A DNA stretch of 64,000 nt. Origin: JBFAPK01 sp040676675 (lineage in GTDB: Bacteria; Actinomycetota; Actinomycetes; Mycobacteriales; Micromonosporaceae). The position numbers and the translations under genes were made by a program. A model generated the notes under the pieces. That model was not told the DNA's origin, made no database searches, and saw nothing but the letters and a program-made list of their open reading frames with translations. The DNA lies in NCBI RefSeq assembly GCF_040676675.1, contig NZ_JBFAPK010000005.1, positions 62,001-126,000 of the forward strand, written 5' to 3'. Positions 48,750-57,340 of the stretch are shown in pieces (the first letter of the stretch is position 1; the number at the start of each line of letters is the position of its first letter).

Positions 48750-51203
48750 CTAAGCCTGACGCATCTCACGCGATGAGTCAACTGATCCCACATCCTGGGC
48801 GGCCCGATCCGCGCCGGGCCGGTCGCCACCAGGCCGGTCCGCGCCAAGCCGGTCCACGCCGGGCCGCTCCTGCCGGTCGCGGTCGCCCCGGGCCGGTGAC
48901 GGATGCCGGTCGCGGTCGCCCCGGGCGGCCGAGGTCGGCCCGGTGCCGGGCGTGGCGTCCGGTCGCGGCACCGGTACCGGGCGGGCGGCGGGCGAGCTGG
49001 CCGCCTCCAGCATCGCCTCCAGGTGCTCGGCCGGCACGCCCCAGCCGAAGAGCTGCCCCTGGCCGAAACGGCACCCGGCGTCGACCACCGCCGAAAGTTC
49101 GGTGGGGTTGGTCACCCCCTCGGCGATCACCTCCAGGCCGAGCTGGTGCCCGAGCCGCATCACCACGTCGACCATCGGCGCGAAGGGGCGCCCGTCCGGG
49201 GTGACGGCGGTGGCCGGCTCGGGCTCGGTCACCAGGCTGTGGTCGATCTTGAGAATGTCGATCGGTAGGCGGCGGAGCTGCCCGAGCGAGGAGTAGCCGG
49301 CGCCGAAGTCGTCCAGCGCGATCCGTACGCCCGTCATCCGCAGCGCGCCGAGCCGCCGGATCAGCTCGTCCAGGTCGGTGGCGACGGCGTGCTCGGTGAC
49401 CTCCAGCACCAGCCGCTGCGGCGGTACGCGGTGGGCGCGCAGCGCCTCGGCGACCCGGTTGACGTACTCGGGCGCGTGCAGCTCGCGGGGCGAGACGTTG
49501 ACCGAGACCCAGACGTCGTGCCCGTCGGCCAGCCAGCGGGAGAGCTGGTGGCACGCCTGGTGCAGCACCCAGGCGCCGAGTTCGGCGATCATGCCGCACT
49601 CCTCGGCGAGCGGGATGAACTCGTCCGGGCCCACGTTGCCCAGCTCGTGATGGTGCCAGCGCAGCAGCGCCTCCGCCCCGACCGGGCGTACCGAGGGCAC
49701 CGCCACCACCGGCTGGAAGACCAGCCTCAGCTCGTCGCGCCCGATCGCCCCGCGCAGTTCGTGCTCCACCGTCGTACGCCGGCGCAGCAGCTGGTCGTAG
49801 GCGACGTCGTACCGTTCGACGCGGTTCTTCCCGCGCTGCTTGGCGTAGCGCAGGGCGAGGTCGGCGTGGCGCAGCAGCGACTCGACGTCCGGGCAGTCCG
49901 GATCGCCGGCGAGCCCGATGCTGACGGAGAGGAAGATCCGCCCCTCCGGGCGCTCGTACGGCCGGCCCAGCACCCCGAGCAGCCGCTCGGCGACCCGCTG
50001 CGCCTCCGGCGGTCGTCCCCACATCAGCACCGCGAACTCGTCCCCGCCCAGCCGGGCCGCCAGGTCGCCGGGGCGCAGGTTGCCGCGCAGCCGCTGCCCC
50101 ACCTCGACCAGCACCGCGTCCCCGACGTCGTGCCCGCGCATGTCGTTGACGTGCTTGAACCCGTCCAGGTCCAGTCCGAGCAGCACGCAGGGGTTGTCCG
50201 GCCCGGCCTCGTTGTGCAGGACCCGCAGCAGCCCGCGCCGGTTGGCCAGCCCGGTCAGCGGATCGGTGTGGGCCAGCTCGCGGAAGTGCGCCTCGCGTTC
50301 GGCCAGCCGGCTCGCGTAGCCGCGCACGTCGCGCAGCGCGAAGTACTGGCCCGCGACCAGGGCGAAGCCCTCGACGCTGCCGGCGACGACGCCGGGCGCG
50401 GTGAAGACGCCGCCCCGGCCGAGGTGGTAGGCGGCGGAGACGACCATCGCCAGCATCGGCAGGAAGGCGTACCCGCTGGCCTGGCGGATGACGTCCCGCT
50501 CGGGCCCGCCCGTGGCGTCGGTGCGGCGGCTGGCGTACGCGACCAGCAGCAGGCCGGCCCCGAGCGTCGCGGCGCCGGCCATTGCCGGGACCGGGCCGGC
50601 CTGGCAGATGCCGGTGGCGAGCCCGAGCCCCCCGCCGGCCGTCACGCTGACACCGAGCCCGGCACCGGCGAGCCCGCGCCGCGGCCGGGCCGAGTACCCG
50701 CCGATCATGAAGGTGAGGCCGACGGCCGTGACCGCCGTCACGGCGGAGAGCATGATCGCGGCGCAGGACGCCGGGGTGGCCGCCCCCAGCAGCCGGGTCG
50801 GTTCGACCAGCAGTATCCAGCCGACGAACCAGAGCGCCGCCGCGACCACCAGGCCGTCCAGGACCAGCCGGAGCGCCGCCGCGCCGGTCTCCGCGACGCC
50901 GGGCAGCCGCAGCAGCCCCGCGCAGAGCAGCAGGCCGGCGACCGCCATCGGGACGGCGACCAGCGTGGCGAGCCCCGTGCGGTGCGACTGGTGCTCGTCC
51001 CAGTGGCCGGCGACGGCGATCATGCCGATCGCGCCGACGAGCAGGCCCGCGGTGGCCAGCCCCGCGCCGGCGGCCAGCAGCTGGTGCGCCTGGCGCCGGC
51101 GACCGCCGCGCTGCCGCGCCGAGACCACCAGAAGCGACAAACCGGACAGTGCGCCGGCAGCGCTCGCCGCCACGACCGCCACCGTGCCGGAGGGGATTTG
51201 CAC
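48750..51203 (-). CDS. Membrane GGDEF-EAL protein (cyclic di-GMP turnover)
   Basis: An 817-residue bifunctional-type signalling protein. Eight to nine membrane helices (about 5-290) form an integral sensor, followed by GGDEF (about 305-460; active motif LGGDEFAVLMW intact) and EAL (about 475-735; GAEALLRWHH and the DDFGAGYSSLGQLRRLPID loop intact). Both diguanylate cyclase and phosphodiesterase activity are possible. The last about 80 residues are a Pro/Arg/Asp-rich repeat tail (GADRPGGDRPGADR). It is divergent from ilvD, and its 3' end carries the ilvB promoter. Confidence 0.95.
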   Translation of the reverse strand: MQIPSGTVAVVAASAAGALSGLSLLVVSARQRGGRRRQAHQLLAAGAGLATAGLLVGAIGMIAVAGHWDEHQSHRTGLATLVAVPMAVAGLLLCAGLLRLPGVAETGAAALRLVLDGLVVAAALWFVGWILLVEPTRLLGAATPASCAAIMLSAVTAVTAVGLTFMIGGYSARPRRGLAGAGLGVSVTAGGGLGLATGICQAGPVPAMAGAATLGAGLLLVAYASRRTDATGGPERDVIRQASGYAFLPMLAMVVSAAYHLGRGGVFTAPGVVAGSVEGFALVAGQYFALRDVRGYASRLAEREAHFRELAHTDPLTGLANRRGLLRVLHNEAGPDNPCVLLGLDLDGFKHVNDMRGHDVGDAVLVEVGQRLRGNLRPGDLAARLGGDEFAVLMWGRPPEAQRVAERLLGVLGRPYERPEGRIFLSVSIGLAGDPDCPDVESLLRHADLALRYAKQRGKNRVERYDVAYDQLLRRRTTVEHELRGAIGRDELRLVFQPVVAVPSVRPVGAEALLRWHHHELGNVGPDEFIPLAEECGMIAELGAWVLHQACHQLSRWLADGHDVWVSVNVSPRELHAPEYVNRVAEALRAHRVPPQRLVLEVTEHAVATDLDELIRRLGALRMTGVRIALDDFGAGYSSLGQLRRLPIDILKIDHSLVTEPEPATAVTPDGRPFAPMVDVVMRLGHQLGLEVIAEGVTNPTELSAVVDAGCRFGQGQLFGWGVPAEHLEAMLEAASSPAARPVPVPRPDATPGTGPTSAARGDRDRHPSPARGDRDRQERPGVDRLGADRPGGDRPGADRAAQDVGSVDSSREMRQA
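48752..48781 (-). promoter_or_regulatory. ilvB promoter
   Basis: On the minus strand, -35 TTGACT (48776-48781), an 18-bp spacer, and -10 AGGCTT (48752-48757). The predicted transcription start is the A of the leader ATG at 48745. It overlaps the last codons of the upstream GGDEF-EAL gene. Confidence 0.55.
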
Positions 51204-51505
51204 GCATCAACTGTGCCGGATGCGTCCGCTCCGTGGGGTACTGGGTAGACAACTCTTTGGCGACATCGCCCCCCGCCGTCCGGCCCGCCGGCCCGCCCCA
51301 GCAGGCCATCCGCCGGTGCGGTCGGGCGCGGCGGGCGTACCGCCGCTCGGCGTGTCGGAGACCCGGCGTCGGACCGGGTGTGCGTCTCCCGGTCCCCGCG
51401 CCTGTGCGCCCCCGGTGGTCCCGGATCCCCCTGCGGCGTCCCGCGTGTCGGAACGGCCGGGCCTGGCGGCGGACGGCAGGCGGGCTGCGGTGCAACACTG
51501 GGCGG
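51204..51505. other. Divergent intergenic region, GGDEF-EAL gene / ilvD
   Basis: 302 bp, very GC-rich, with no supported gene. ilvD lacks a Shine-Dalgarno sequence; AACACT six bases before its ATG could be a -10 giving a leaderless mRNA. No leader peptide like those of ilvB and cimA was found. Confidence 0.4.
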
Positions 51506-53353
51506 ATGCCCGAACTGCGGTCAAAGACCTCAACCCACGGCCGGACGATGGCCGGCGCCCGGGCCCTGTGGCGGGCCACCGGGATGACCGACGGCGACTT
51601 CGGCAAGCCGATTGTCGCCATCGCCAACAGCTTCACCCAGTTCGTACCCGGTCACGTACACCTCAAGGACCTCGGCGGCCTGGTCGCCGACGCGGTGGCC
51701 GAGGCCGGCGGGGTCGGCCGCGAGTTCAACACCATCGCCGTCGACGACGGCATCGCCATGGGCCACGGCGGCATGCTCTACTCGCTGCCCAGCCGCGAGT
51801 TGATCGCCGACGCCGTCGAGTACATGGTCAACGCGCACTGCGCCGACGCGCTCGTCTGCATCTCGAACTGCGACAAGATCACGCCGGGCATGCTTCTCGC
51901 CGCGCTGCGGCTCAACATCCCGACCGTCTTCGTCTCCGGCGGCCCGATGGAGGCCGGCAAGACCGTGGCGATCGAGGGCATCGTCCACGACAAGATCGAC
52001 CTGATCGACGCGATGATCGCCGCCTCGAACGACGCGGTGACCGACGCGCAGCTCGGCGACATCGAGCGCTCGGCCTGCCCGACCTGCGGCTCCTGCTCCG
52101 GCATGTTCACCGCCAACTCGATGAACTGCCTCACCGAGGCGATCGGGCTCGCGCTGCCGGGCAACGGCTCGACGCTGGCCACCCACGCCGCCCGCCGGTC
52201 GCTCTTCGTCGAGGCCGGGCGGACCGTCGTGGAGATCGCCAAGCGCTGGTACGACGGGGACGACGCCTCGGTCCTGCCCCGGTCGATCGCCTCCCGGGCC
52301 GCCTTCGAGAACGCCGTCGCGCTCGACGTGGCGATGGGCGGCTCGACCAACACCGTGCTGCACCTGCTCGCCGCCGCCCGCGAGGCGGAGCTGGACTTCG
52401 GCGTCAAGGACATCGACGAGATCTCCCGCCGGGTGCCCTGCCTGTCGAAGGTCGCGCCGAACTCGCCCAAGTACCACATGGAGGACGTGCACCGGGCCGG
52501 CGGCATCCCCGCGATCCTCGGCGAGCTGGACCGGGCCGGGCTGCTCAACCGGGACGTGCACGCGGTACACGCGCCCGACCTGGAGCAGTGGCTGGCCGAC
52601 TGGGACATCCGCGGCGGCACGGCCCGACCCGAGGCGATCGAGCTGTTCCACGCGGCCCCCGGCGGGGTACGCACCACCGAGCCGTTCTCGACCGCCAACC
52701 GCTGGTCCAAACTGGACACGGACGCGGCCGAGGGTTGCATCCGCGACCTGGCGCACGCGTACACGGCCGACGGCGGGCTGGCCATCCTGCACGGCAACCT
52801 GGCCACCGACGGCGCCGTGGTGAAGACCGCCGGCGTGCCCGAGAACCGGCTCAGCTTCCGCGGCCCGGCCAAGGTCTTCGAGTCGCAGGAGGACGCGGTC
52901 GAGGCGATCCTCGCCAACAAGATCGTCCCCGGCGACGTGGTGGTGATCCGCTACGAGGGGCCGAAGGGCGGGCCCGGCATGCAGGAGATGCTCTACCCCA
53001 CCTCCTTCCTGAAGGGGCGGGGCCTGGGCAAGGACTGCGCGCTGGTCACCGACGGCCGCTTCTCCGGCGGCTCGTCCGGCCTCTCGATCGGGCACGTCTC
53101 CCCCGAGGCGGCCGGCGGCGGGCTGATCGCCCTGGTCGAGGAGGGCGACGAGATCGTCATCGACATCCCGACCCGCTCGATCGAACTGGACGTACCGGCC
53201 GAGGTGCTGGACGCCCGCCGAATCGCGCAGGAGAAGCGGGACCGCCCGTACACGCCGGTGCACCGGGAGCGCCCGGTCTCCGCGGCGCTGCGCGCGTACG
53301 CCTCGATGGCGACCAGCGCCAGCGACGGCGCGTACCGCCGCGTCCCCGAGTAG
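51506..53353 (+). CDS. ilvD: Dihydroxy-acid dehydratase
   Basis: Iron-sulfur dehydratase giving the 2-keto acids for Val and Ile. The 615-residue protein has cluster cysteines in ISNCDKITPGM (about 120-130) and SACPTCGSCSGMFTANSMN (about 190-208), and the C-terminal block VTDGRFSGGSSGLSIGHVSP (about 515-534). Start ATG 51506 (MPELRSKTSTHGRTMAGARA) matches the family N-terminus. Separate from ilvBNC but in the same region, on the opposite strand. Confidence 0.97.
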   Translation: MPELRSKTSTHGRTMAGARALWRATGMTDGDFGKPIVAIANSFTQFVPGHVHLKDLGGLVADAVAEAGGVGREFNTIAVDDGIAMGHGGMLYSLPSRELIADAVEYMVNAHCADALVCISNCDKITPGMLLAALRLNIPTVFVSGGPMEAGKTVAIEGIVHDKIDLIDAMIAASNDAVTDAQLGDIERSACPTCGSCSGMFTANSMNCLTEAIGLALPGNGSTLATHAARRSLFVEAGRTVVEIAKRWYDGDDASVLPRSIASRAAFENAVALDVAMGGSTNTVLHLLAAAREAELDFGVKDIDEISRRVPCLSKVAPNSPKYHMEDVHRAGGIPAILGELDRAGLLNRDVHAVHAPDLEQWLADWDIRGGTARPEAIELFHAAPGGVRTTEPFSTANRWSKLDTDAAEGCIRDLAHAYTADGGLAILHGNLATDGAVVKTAGVPENRLSFRGPAKVFESQEDAVEAILANKIVPGDVVVIRYEGPKGGPGMQEMLYPTSFLKGRGLGKDCALVTDGRFSGGSSGLSIGHVSPEAAGGGLIALVEEGDEIVIDIPTRSIELDVPAEVLDARRIAQEKRDRPYTPVHRERPVSAALRAYASMATSASDGAYRRVPE

Positions 53354-53372
53354 CCTTCGGTCTTCTCGAAAT

Positions 53373-53407
53373 GGGCCCCTCGTCGCCTCCGTGGTGACGA
53401 GGGGCCC
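53373..53407 (+). terminator. ilvD terminator
   Basis: A 12-bp perfect stem, GGGCCCCTCGTC / GACGAGGGGCCC, is followed by TTCCGTATT, 20 bp after the ilvD stop. Confidence 0.85.
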
Positions 53408-53599
53408 TTCCGTATTCGCGTTCCCGAAGTCGAAACCATCCCGACGGCCACGGAAATCGTCGGGCGCTGTCGGATTCTGAACGGCCGACATCGCCGCCTC
53501 CCTCGACGGCGGTCCAGGGCCGTGCGACGTCCTGCCAGCCTGACGGGAATCGCGCCGTACCCGTCGCAGAACGCCAATCCCGATCGGGAGGAAGCAACG

Positions 53600-53848
53600 A
53601 TGAGGGCTGCTCAGAAAACGCTTGCGGCGACCGTGGGCTGCGCGACGGTGCTGCTCGGGGCCGCGCCCGCAACCGGTGCTACCGGCACGACGGCGCTCAC
53701 CGGACTGAGCCGGGTCAGCGTCTCCACGACCGTTGGAATCGGCAACAGAGATTCCAGCACGCCGGCCGTCAGCGCGAGCGGCCGCCACGTCGCCTTCGAT
53801 TCCTGGGCCAGCAAGCTCGTGCGCATTAAGGCTCGGCCCGAGTTATAA
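53600..53848 (+). pseudogene. Truncated secreted TolB/WD40-like beta-propeller protein
   Basis: An 82-residue ORF with GGGAGG eight bases before the ATG and a convincing signal peptide (about 1-27; TLAATVGCATVLLGAAPATG). The rest, RVSVSTTVGIGNRDSSTPAV then SASGRHVAFDSWASKLV, is one repeat of the TolB/PD40 propeller, whose full-length relatives have 300-500 residues and many repeats. It ends abruptly in unrelated sequence, 59 bp from the BREX operon end. It is best read as the 5' stump of a gene broken when the island inserted. Confidence 0.6.
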
Positions 53849-53891
53849 GGCCGCCCCGCCCTCAGGGGCTGTTCTCCCTACTCTCGTCGCT

Positions 53892-53913
53892 TAGCTAGGC
53901 GATTGCCTAGCTA
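53892..53913 (-). terminator. Palindrome overlapping brxHI stop
   Basis: TAGCTAGGC / GCCTAGCTA around GATT, 9 perfect pairs, includes the brxHI stop codon. No T-tract follows. It could be a terminator or the trace of a recombination site at the island edge. Confidence 0.5.
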
Positions 53914-56036
53914 GTCATGACGGTAAATCGGGTGGGTTGGCCAAGCACGGCAGCCGCCCCGTCGAGGTCGGCAAGTCGGGCCGCGAGGGTGGCCCTGGCG
54001 AGCCGCTCCGGCAACGCCACACCGAACTTCAACCCAGCGAGCGCGCGGTTGTCCACCTCGGGGAGGGAGAGGCCGAGCGATGCGTCTTCGAGCACCGCGC
54101 GCCACTCGTCCGGTCGCAAATCCTCCCGAAGCCGGAGGGAGTAGTCGTCGAACCGGTAGGCAGGGTCGACAGCCCGATCGAGACTCGCGGCCAAGGTGGC
54201 GTTCGCCCGCAAGCCTGCCCAGGTCCACCAGTGCAGGTCGCCGTTGCGGCTCCGGACGATCAAGCTCCCGCCGGGATGCACCAGCGCCTCTCGGTCCTCA
54301 CGAGCCTCCGCCAGCCGCGCTACTGCGCGGGTGGTGAGCCGTACGGGCGGGTCCGCGCCGAGCAGGACCTCACGCATCGCGCGGGCCAGTTCGTGCCCCC
54401 ATCCCACCCATCCAGCAGATGTCCAGCGTGCCCGGCCTCCACCGTCGGCCGGCTCCACGAAGCAGCGGCGCCGCCGCCAGTCGACGTATGTCACCCGCCA
54501 GCTCCGGCCGCCCAGCAGCAGCCGCCGATCGCCGCGTACCTCCTCCGTCAACAGGCCGGGATCTACCCGCCCCAGTTCGGTACGTCCCTGCAGCACCGTG
54601 AACTCGGGCGGGCCGGTGAACACCGCGGTCAGCTCCATGAAATGGCGACGGCCGAACCGTCGCTCGGCCTCCGGCCCGATGAAGAGCAGGTCCTGGTCGC
54701 GGTCGAGAAAGCCATGCTCGACGAGATGCCGGAGAATGGGTTCCGCGCCGGCTCCGAAGGGTGCCAAGCCGTTCCACCACCGCGGCCAGAGCTGGTCGCC
54801 GACGCGATGCTCCTGGAGGCAGAGCGCGAGGAGTTGTTGCGCGACGATGTGCCGGGGCTCGGGCGGAGCCACGACCGGCTCGACCCAGCCCCGTCCCCAG
54901 AGCACCAGTAACGCCGCCGCCGCGACCAGTTCTGCTCCGCTGCGGCAGAGGAACAGGCAATTACGGACGCTTCCAGGTCGGCGACCGGTGCGACCAAAAC
55001 GTTGCAAGAAGGAGGCGACCGTCGACGGCGAGTCGATCTGGATGACCCGGTCGAGGTCCCCTACGTCGATTCCGAGTTCCAGCGTGCTGGTGGAGACGAT
55101 GACGCAGTCCCGTCCCTCCGCGAACGCCTGCTCGGATCGACGCCGCTCGTCAGCCGACAGGGAGGCATGGGAGAGGAATGTCGTGACCCCCTTTTCCCGC
55201 AGCAGTTGCCCGAGTTCTTCGACGGTCTGCCGAGACTCGCAGAACACCAGCCGTTTTTCACCGGCGTGCAGACCGGCCACCACGGTGGCGGCGTTGGCCA
55301 GTGAGCCGACGTAGTCCAGTTCGATCTCGCCTGGGGATGGACCTCCCGTGATCGGATGGTCGGTGTTTGGGGGTATACGGTCCGGCGCCACGACCCGAGC
55401 CGGCCGCGTTGCCGCACCCGAGCCCTGAAGCCAGGCCAACAACTGTTCGGGGTTTCCGACGGTCGCCGAGAGACCAACCCGTTGTACCGGACGGCCAGCC
55501 ACCCGGGTCAGCCGTTCCAGCACGGCGAGCAGATGCCAGCCGCGGTCGTCGCCGGCGAACGCGTGTACCTCGTCGACCACCACGGCCCGCAGGTTCGCGA
55601 AGAAGTTCCGGTGGTCGACGTGCACGCTGACCAGCATCGACTCCAATGACTCGGGCGTGGTGAGGATGACGTCCGGTCGCTGCCAGAGCACCTTGCGCCG
55701 GGCCGACGTGTCGACGTCGCCGTGCCAGAGTGCGACCGTACGGCCCAGCCAGCCGGCGTACCGCTCCAGCCTCGGAAGCAGGTTGTTGAGCAGCGCCTTG
55801 AGCGGGCAGAGGTAGAGCATCGAGGGGCCGGTCCACCCGTTGCGCGACATGCGGGAGAGCAGCGGGAAGATGGCTGCTTCCGTCTTTCCTCCGGCGGTCG
55901 GTGCGATCAGCAGCGCGTCGTCGCCGGCGAGCAGCGGATCGATCGCGGCCCGTTGCAGCGGCCTCAGGTCCGCCCAGCCGAGGTCGTTGACGACGTGGTG
56001 CAGCACGACCGGATCGAGCGAGGACTCCTCGTTCAC
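53907..56036 (-). CDS. brxHI: BREX-2 DEAD/DEAH-box helicase BrxHI
   Basis: A 709-residue superfamily-2 helicase, Lhr-like. RecA1 carries Q-like LRPLQRAAIDPLLAG, Walker A APTAGGKTEAA (about 45-55), DEVH box VVVDEVHAFAGDD (about 153-165) and SAT motif VGLSATVGN. RecA2 carries motif VI QRFGRTGRRPGS (about 341-352). It lies last in the run pglY-pglZ-brxD-brxHI with a 4-bp overlap on brxD. Order and partners identify it as the BREX type 2 helicase and not a general repair helicase. Its exact job in BREX is unknown. Confidence 0.92.
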   Translation of the reverse strand: MNEESSLDPVVLHHVVNDLGWADLRPLQRAAIDPLLAGDDALLIAPTAGGKTEAAIFPLLSRMSRNGWTGPSMLYLCPLKALLNNLLPRLERYAGWLGRTVALWHGDVDTSARRKVLWQRPDVILTTPESLESMLVSVHVDHRNFFANLRAVVVDEVHAFAGDDRGWHLLAVLERLTRVAGRPVQRVGLSATVGNPEQLLAWLQGSGAATRPARVVAPDRIPPNTDHPITGGPSPGEIELDYVGSLANAATVVAGLHAGEKRLVFCESRQTVEELGQLLREKGVTTFLSHASLSADERRRSEQAFAEGRDCVIVSTSTLELGIDVGDLDRVIQIDSPSTVASFLQRFGRTGRRPGSVRNCLFLCRSGAELVAAAALLVLWGRGWVEPVVAPPEPRHIVAQQLLALCLQEHRVGDQLWPRWWNGLAPFGAGAEPILRHLVEHGFLDRDQDLLFIGPEAERRFGRRHFMELTAVFTGPPEFTVLQGRTELGRVDPGLLTEEVRGDRRLLLGGRSWRVTYVDWRRRRCFVEPADGGGRARWTSAGWVGWGHELARAMREVLLGADPPVRLTTRAVARLAEAREDREALVHPGGSLIVRSRNGDLHWWTWAGLRANATLAASLDRAVDPAYRFDDYSLRLREDLRPDEWRAVLEDASLGLSLPEVDNRALAGLKFGVALPERLARATLAARLADLDGAAAVLGQPTRFTVMTS

Positions 56037-57340
56037 AGCGGTAGGTTGATGTCGTCGGCCGAGGCCGCGTTCCGCTCCACCTCGGTCAGCTCGTCAGCCC
56101 GCAGCGTCAACTGGTAGTGCTGGCGCGGATCCCAGTCGTCGAACTGGTCGACCCGGTCGAACACGTCGGCGACGAGCTTCTTGAGGTACACCCGGGGAGC
56201 CACCCCAACCTTGCCGCCCAGCCGGCCCGCCACCGCTCGTGCCAGCTCGCCGAGATAGTCGTCGTCCACGGCGGCGGTGACGCGGGGGCTGTCGTAGACG
56301 TCGCGTACCCGGGCTCCCAGTTCCACCAGCGCGTCCTCGGTGAAGCCGGGCAGCCGCAGTTGGGTGGCGCGGGGGTTGTCCCAGCGCGCTTCGGCGCCGA
56401 AGTCGGTGGCAAGCCGCTGCGCCAGAGGGCCGAGTCGCTGCACCCCCTGCGCCCCGTCGAAGAACGCCGGAGTACCGGTGATGAGGAGGAAAAGACCCGG
56501 GAAGCGTCCGGCGTAGATGTCGTCAACCAGCTGCCGCAATGCGTTGAGGGCCTTGTCCCGGGCGTCCGAACGGACCCGCTGAAGGGTCTCCACCTCGTCC
56601 AGGACCAGGAGCAGACCGGGGTGCCCGCTGTCGCGCAGCACGGTGAGCAGGCCCTGCAGGAAGCTGAGCGCACCGAAGTGGTCGAGCTCTCCCTTGACTC
56701 CCGCCGTACGCCGCGCCGAGGCGGCGACGTGCGGCTGCCCGCCCAGCCAGGCGGCGAGCCCGCCGGCCGTCACCTGGTCCCCCGCCGCGCTCGCCGTCCG
56801 GTAGCCACGCAGCGCGGCGGCAAAGCCGGGCGTGGTACGTGAGATGTCGGCCAGCCGCCGTTCGAGCAACTCGCCGACGGCCCGGTCGAGCCCGTCCTGG
56901 TCGTCCTCGGCCACGTCCCCACCGGCCAGCACGTCCTCTTCGAGCGCGAAGATCCAGCCGTCCAGGACCGGTCGGAGGGCGCTCGGCGCGAACTGCTCGG
57001 TGGCGAGTTGTTCGACCAGCCGGCGGTACACGGTCTCCATTCGGTGCAGCGGCGTTTCCAGCTCCGAGATCTGTACCTCGGAGACGGCGAAGCCCTTCCG
57101 CTTGGCCCGCTCGCCCAGCCAGCGCGTGAAGAAGGTCTTGCCGGCGCCGTACTCGCCGCGGACCGCCTTGAAGACGCTACCGCCGCCGGTCACGCGGTCG
57201 AGGTCGTCGTCGAGGGCCGCGGTGAACCGGTCCAGGCCGACGGCCAGTACGTCGAGTCCGTTGCTGGGTACAACTCCACGGCGTAGCGCGTCGACGATGT
57301 CCCGTCGCCGCCGGGCGCTCACGTCGATGGTCACGGCCAC
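56033..57340 (-). CDS. brxD: BREX-2 ATP-binding protein BrxD
   Basis: A 435-residue DUF2791-type ATPase. Walker A is RGEYGAGKTFFTRWL (about 63-77) and Walker B LLLVLDEVETL (about 241-251). The start, IDVSARRRRDIVDALRRGVV, matches the BrxD N-terminus. GTG start overlapping the pglZ stop by 10 bp, or by 4 bp if the next in-frame GTG (57334) is used. Overlap with brxHI is 4 bp. Characteristic of BREX types 2 and 3-like loci; the biochemical role is not established. Confidence 0.92.
   Translation of the reverse strand: MAVTIDVSARRRRDIVDALRRGVVPSNGLDVLAVGLDRFTAALDDDLDRVTGGGSVFKAVRGEYGAGKTFFTRWLGERAKRKGFAVSEVQISELETPLHRMETVYRRLVEQLATEQFAPSALRPVLDGWIFALEEDVLAGGDVAEDDQDGLDRAVGELLERRLADISRTTPGFAAALRGYRTASAAGDQVTAGGLAAWLGGQPHVAASARRTAGVKGELDHFGALSFLQGLLTVLRDSGHPGLLLVLDEVETLQRVRSDARDKALNALRQLVDDIYAGRFPGLFLLITGTPAFFDGAQGVQRLGPLAQRLATDFGAEARWDNPRATQLRLPGFTEDALVELGARVRDVYDSPRVTAAVDDDYLGELARAVAGRLGGKVGVAPRVYLKKLVADVFDRVDQFDDWDPRQHYQLTLRADELTEVERNAASADDINLPL

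Noticed and set aside
51204..51505. A leader-peptide attenuator for ilvD
   Set aside because: No short ORF with clustered Val/Leu/Ile codons and no U-tract terminator could be found upstream of ilvD.
53907..56036. Housekeeping Lhr-type repair helicase
   Set aside because: It overlaps brxD by 4 bp in a pglY-pglZ-brxD run, which fits BrxHI better than a stand-alone Lhr.
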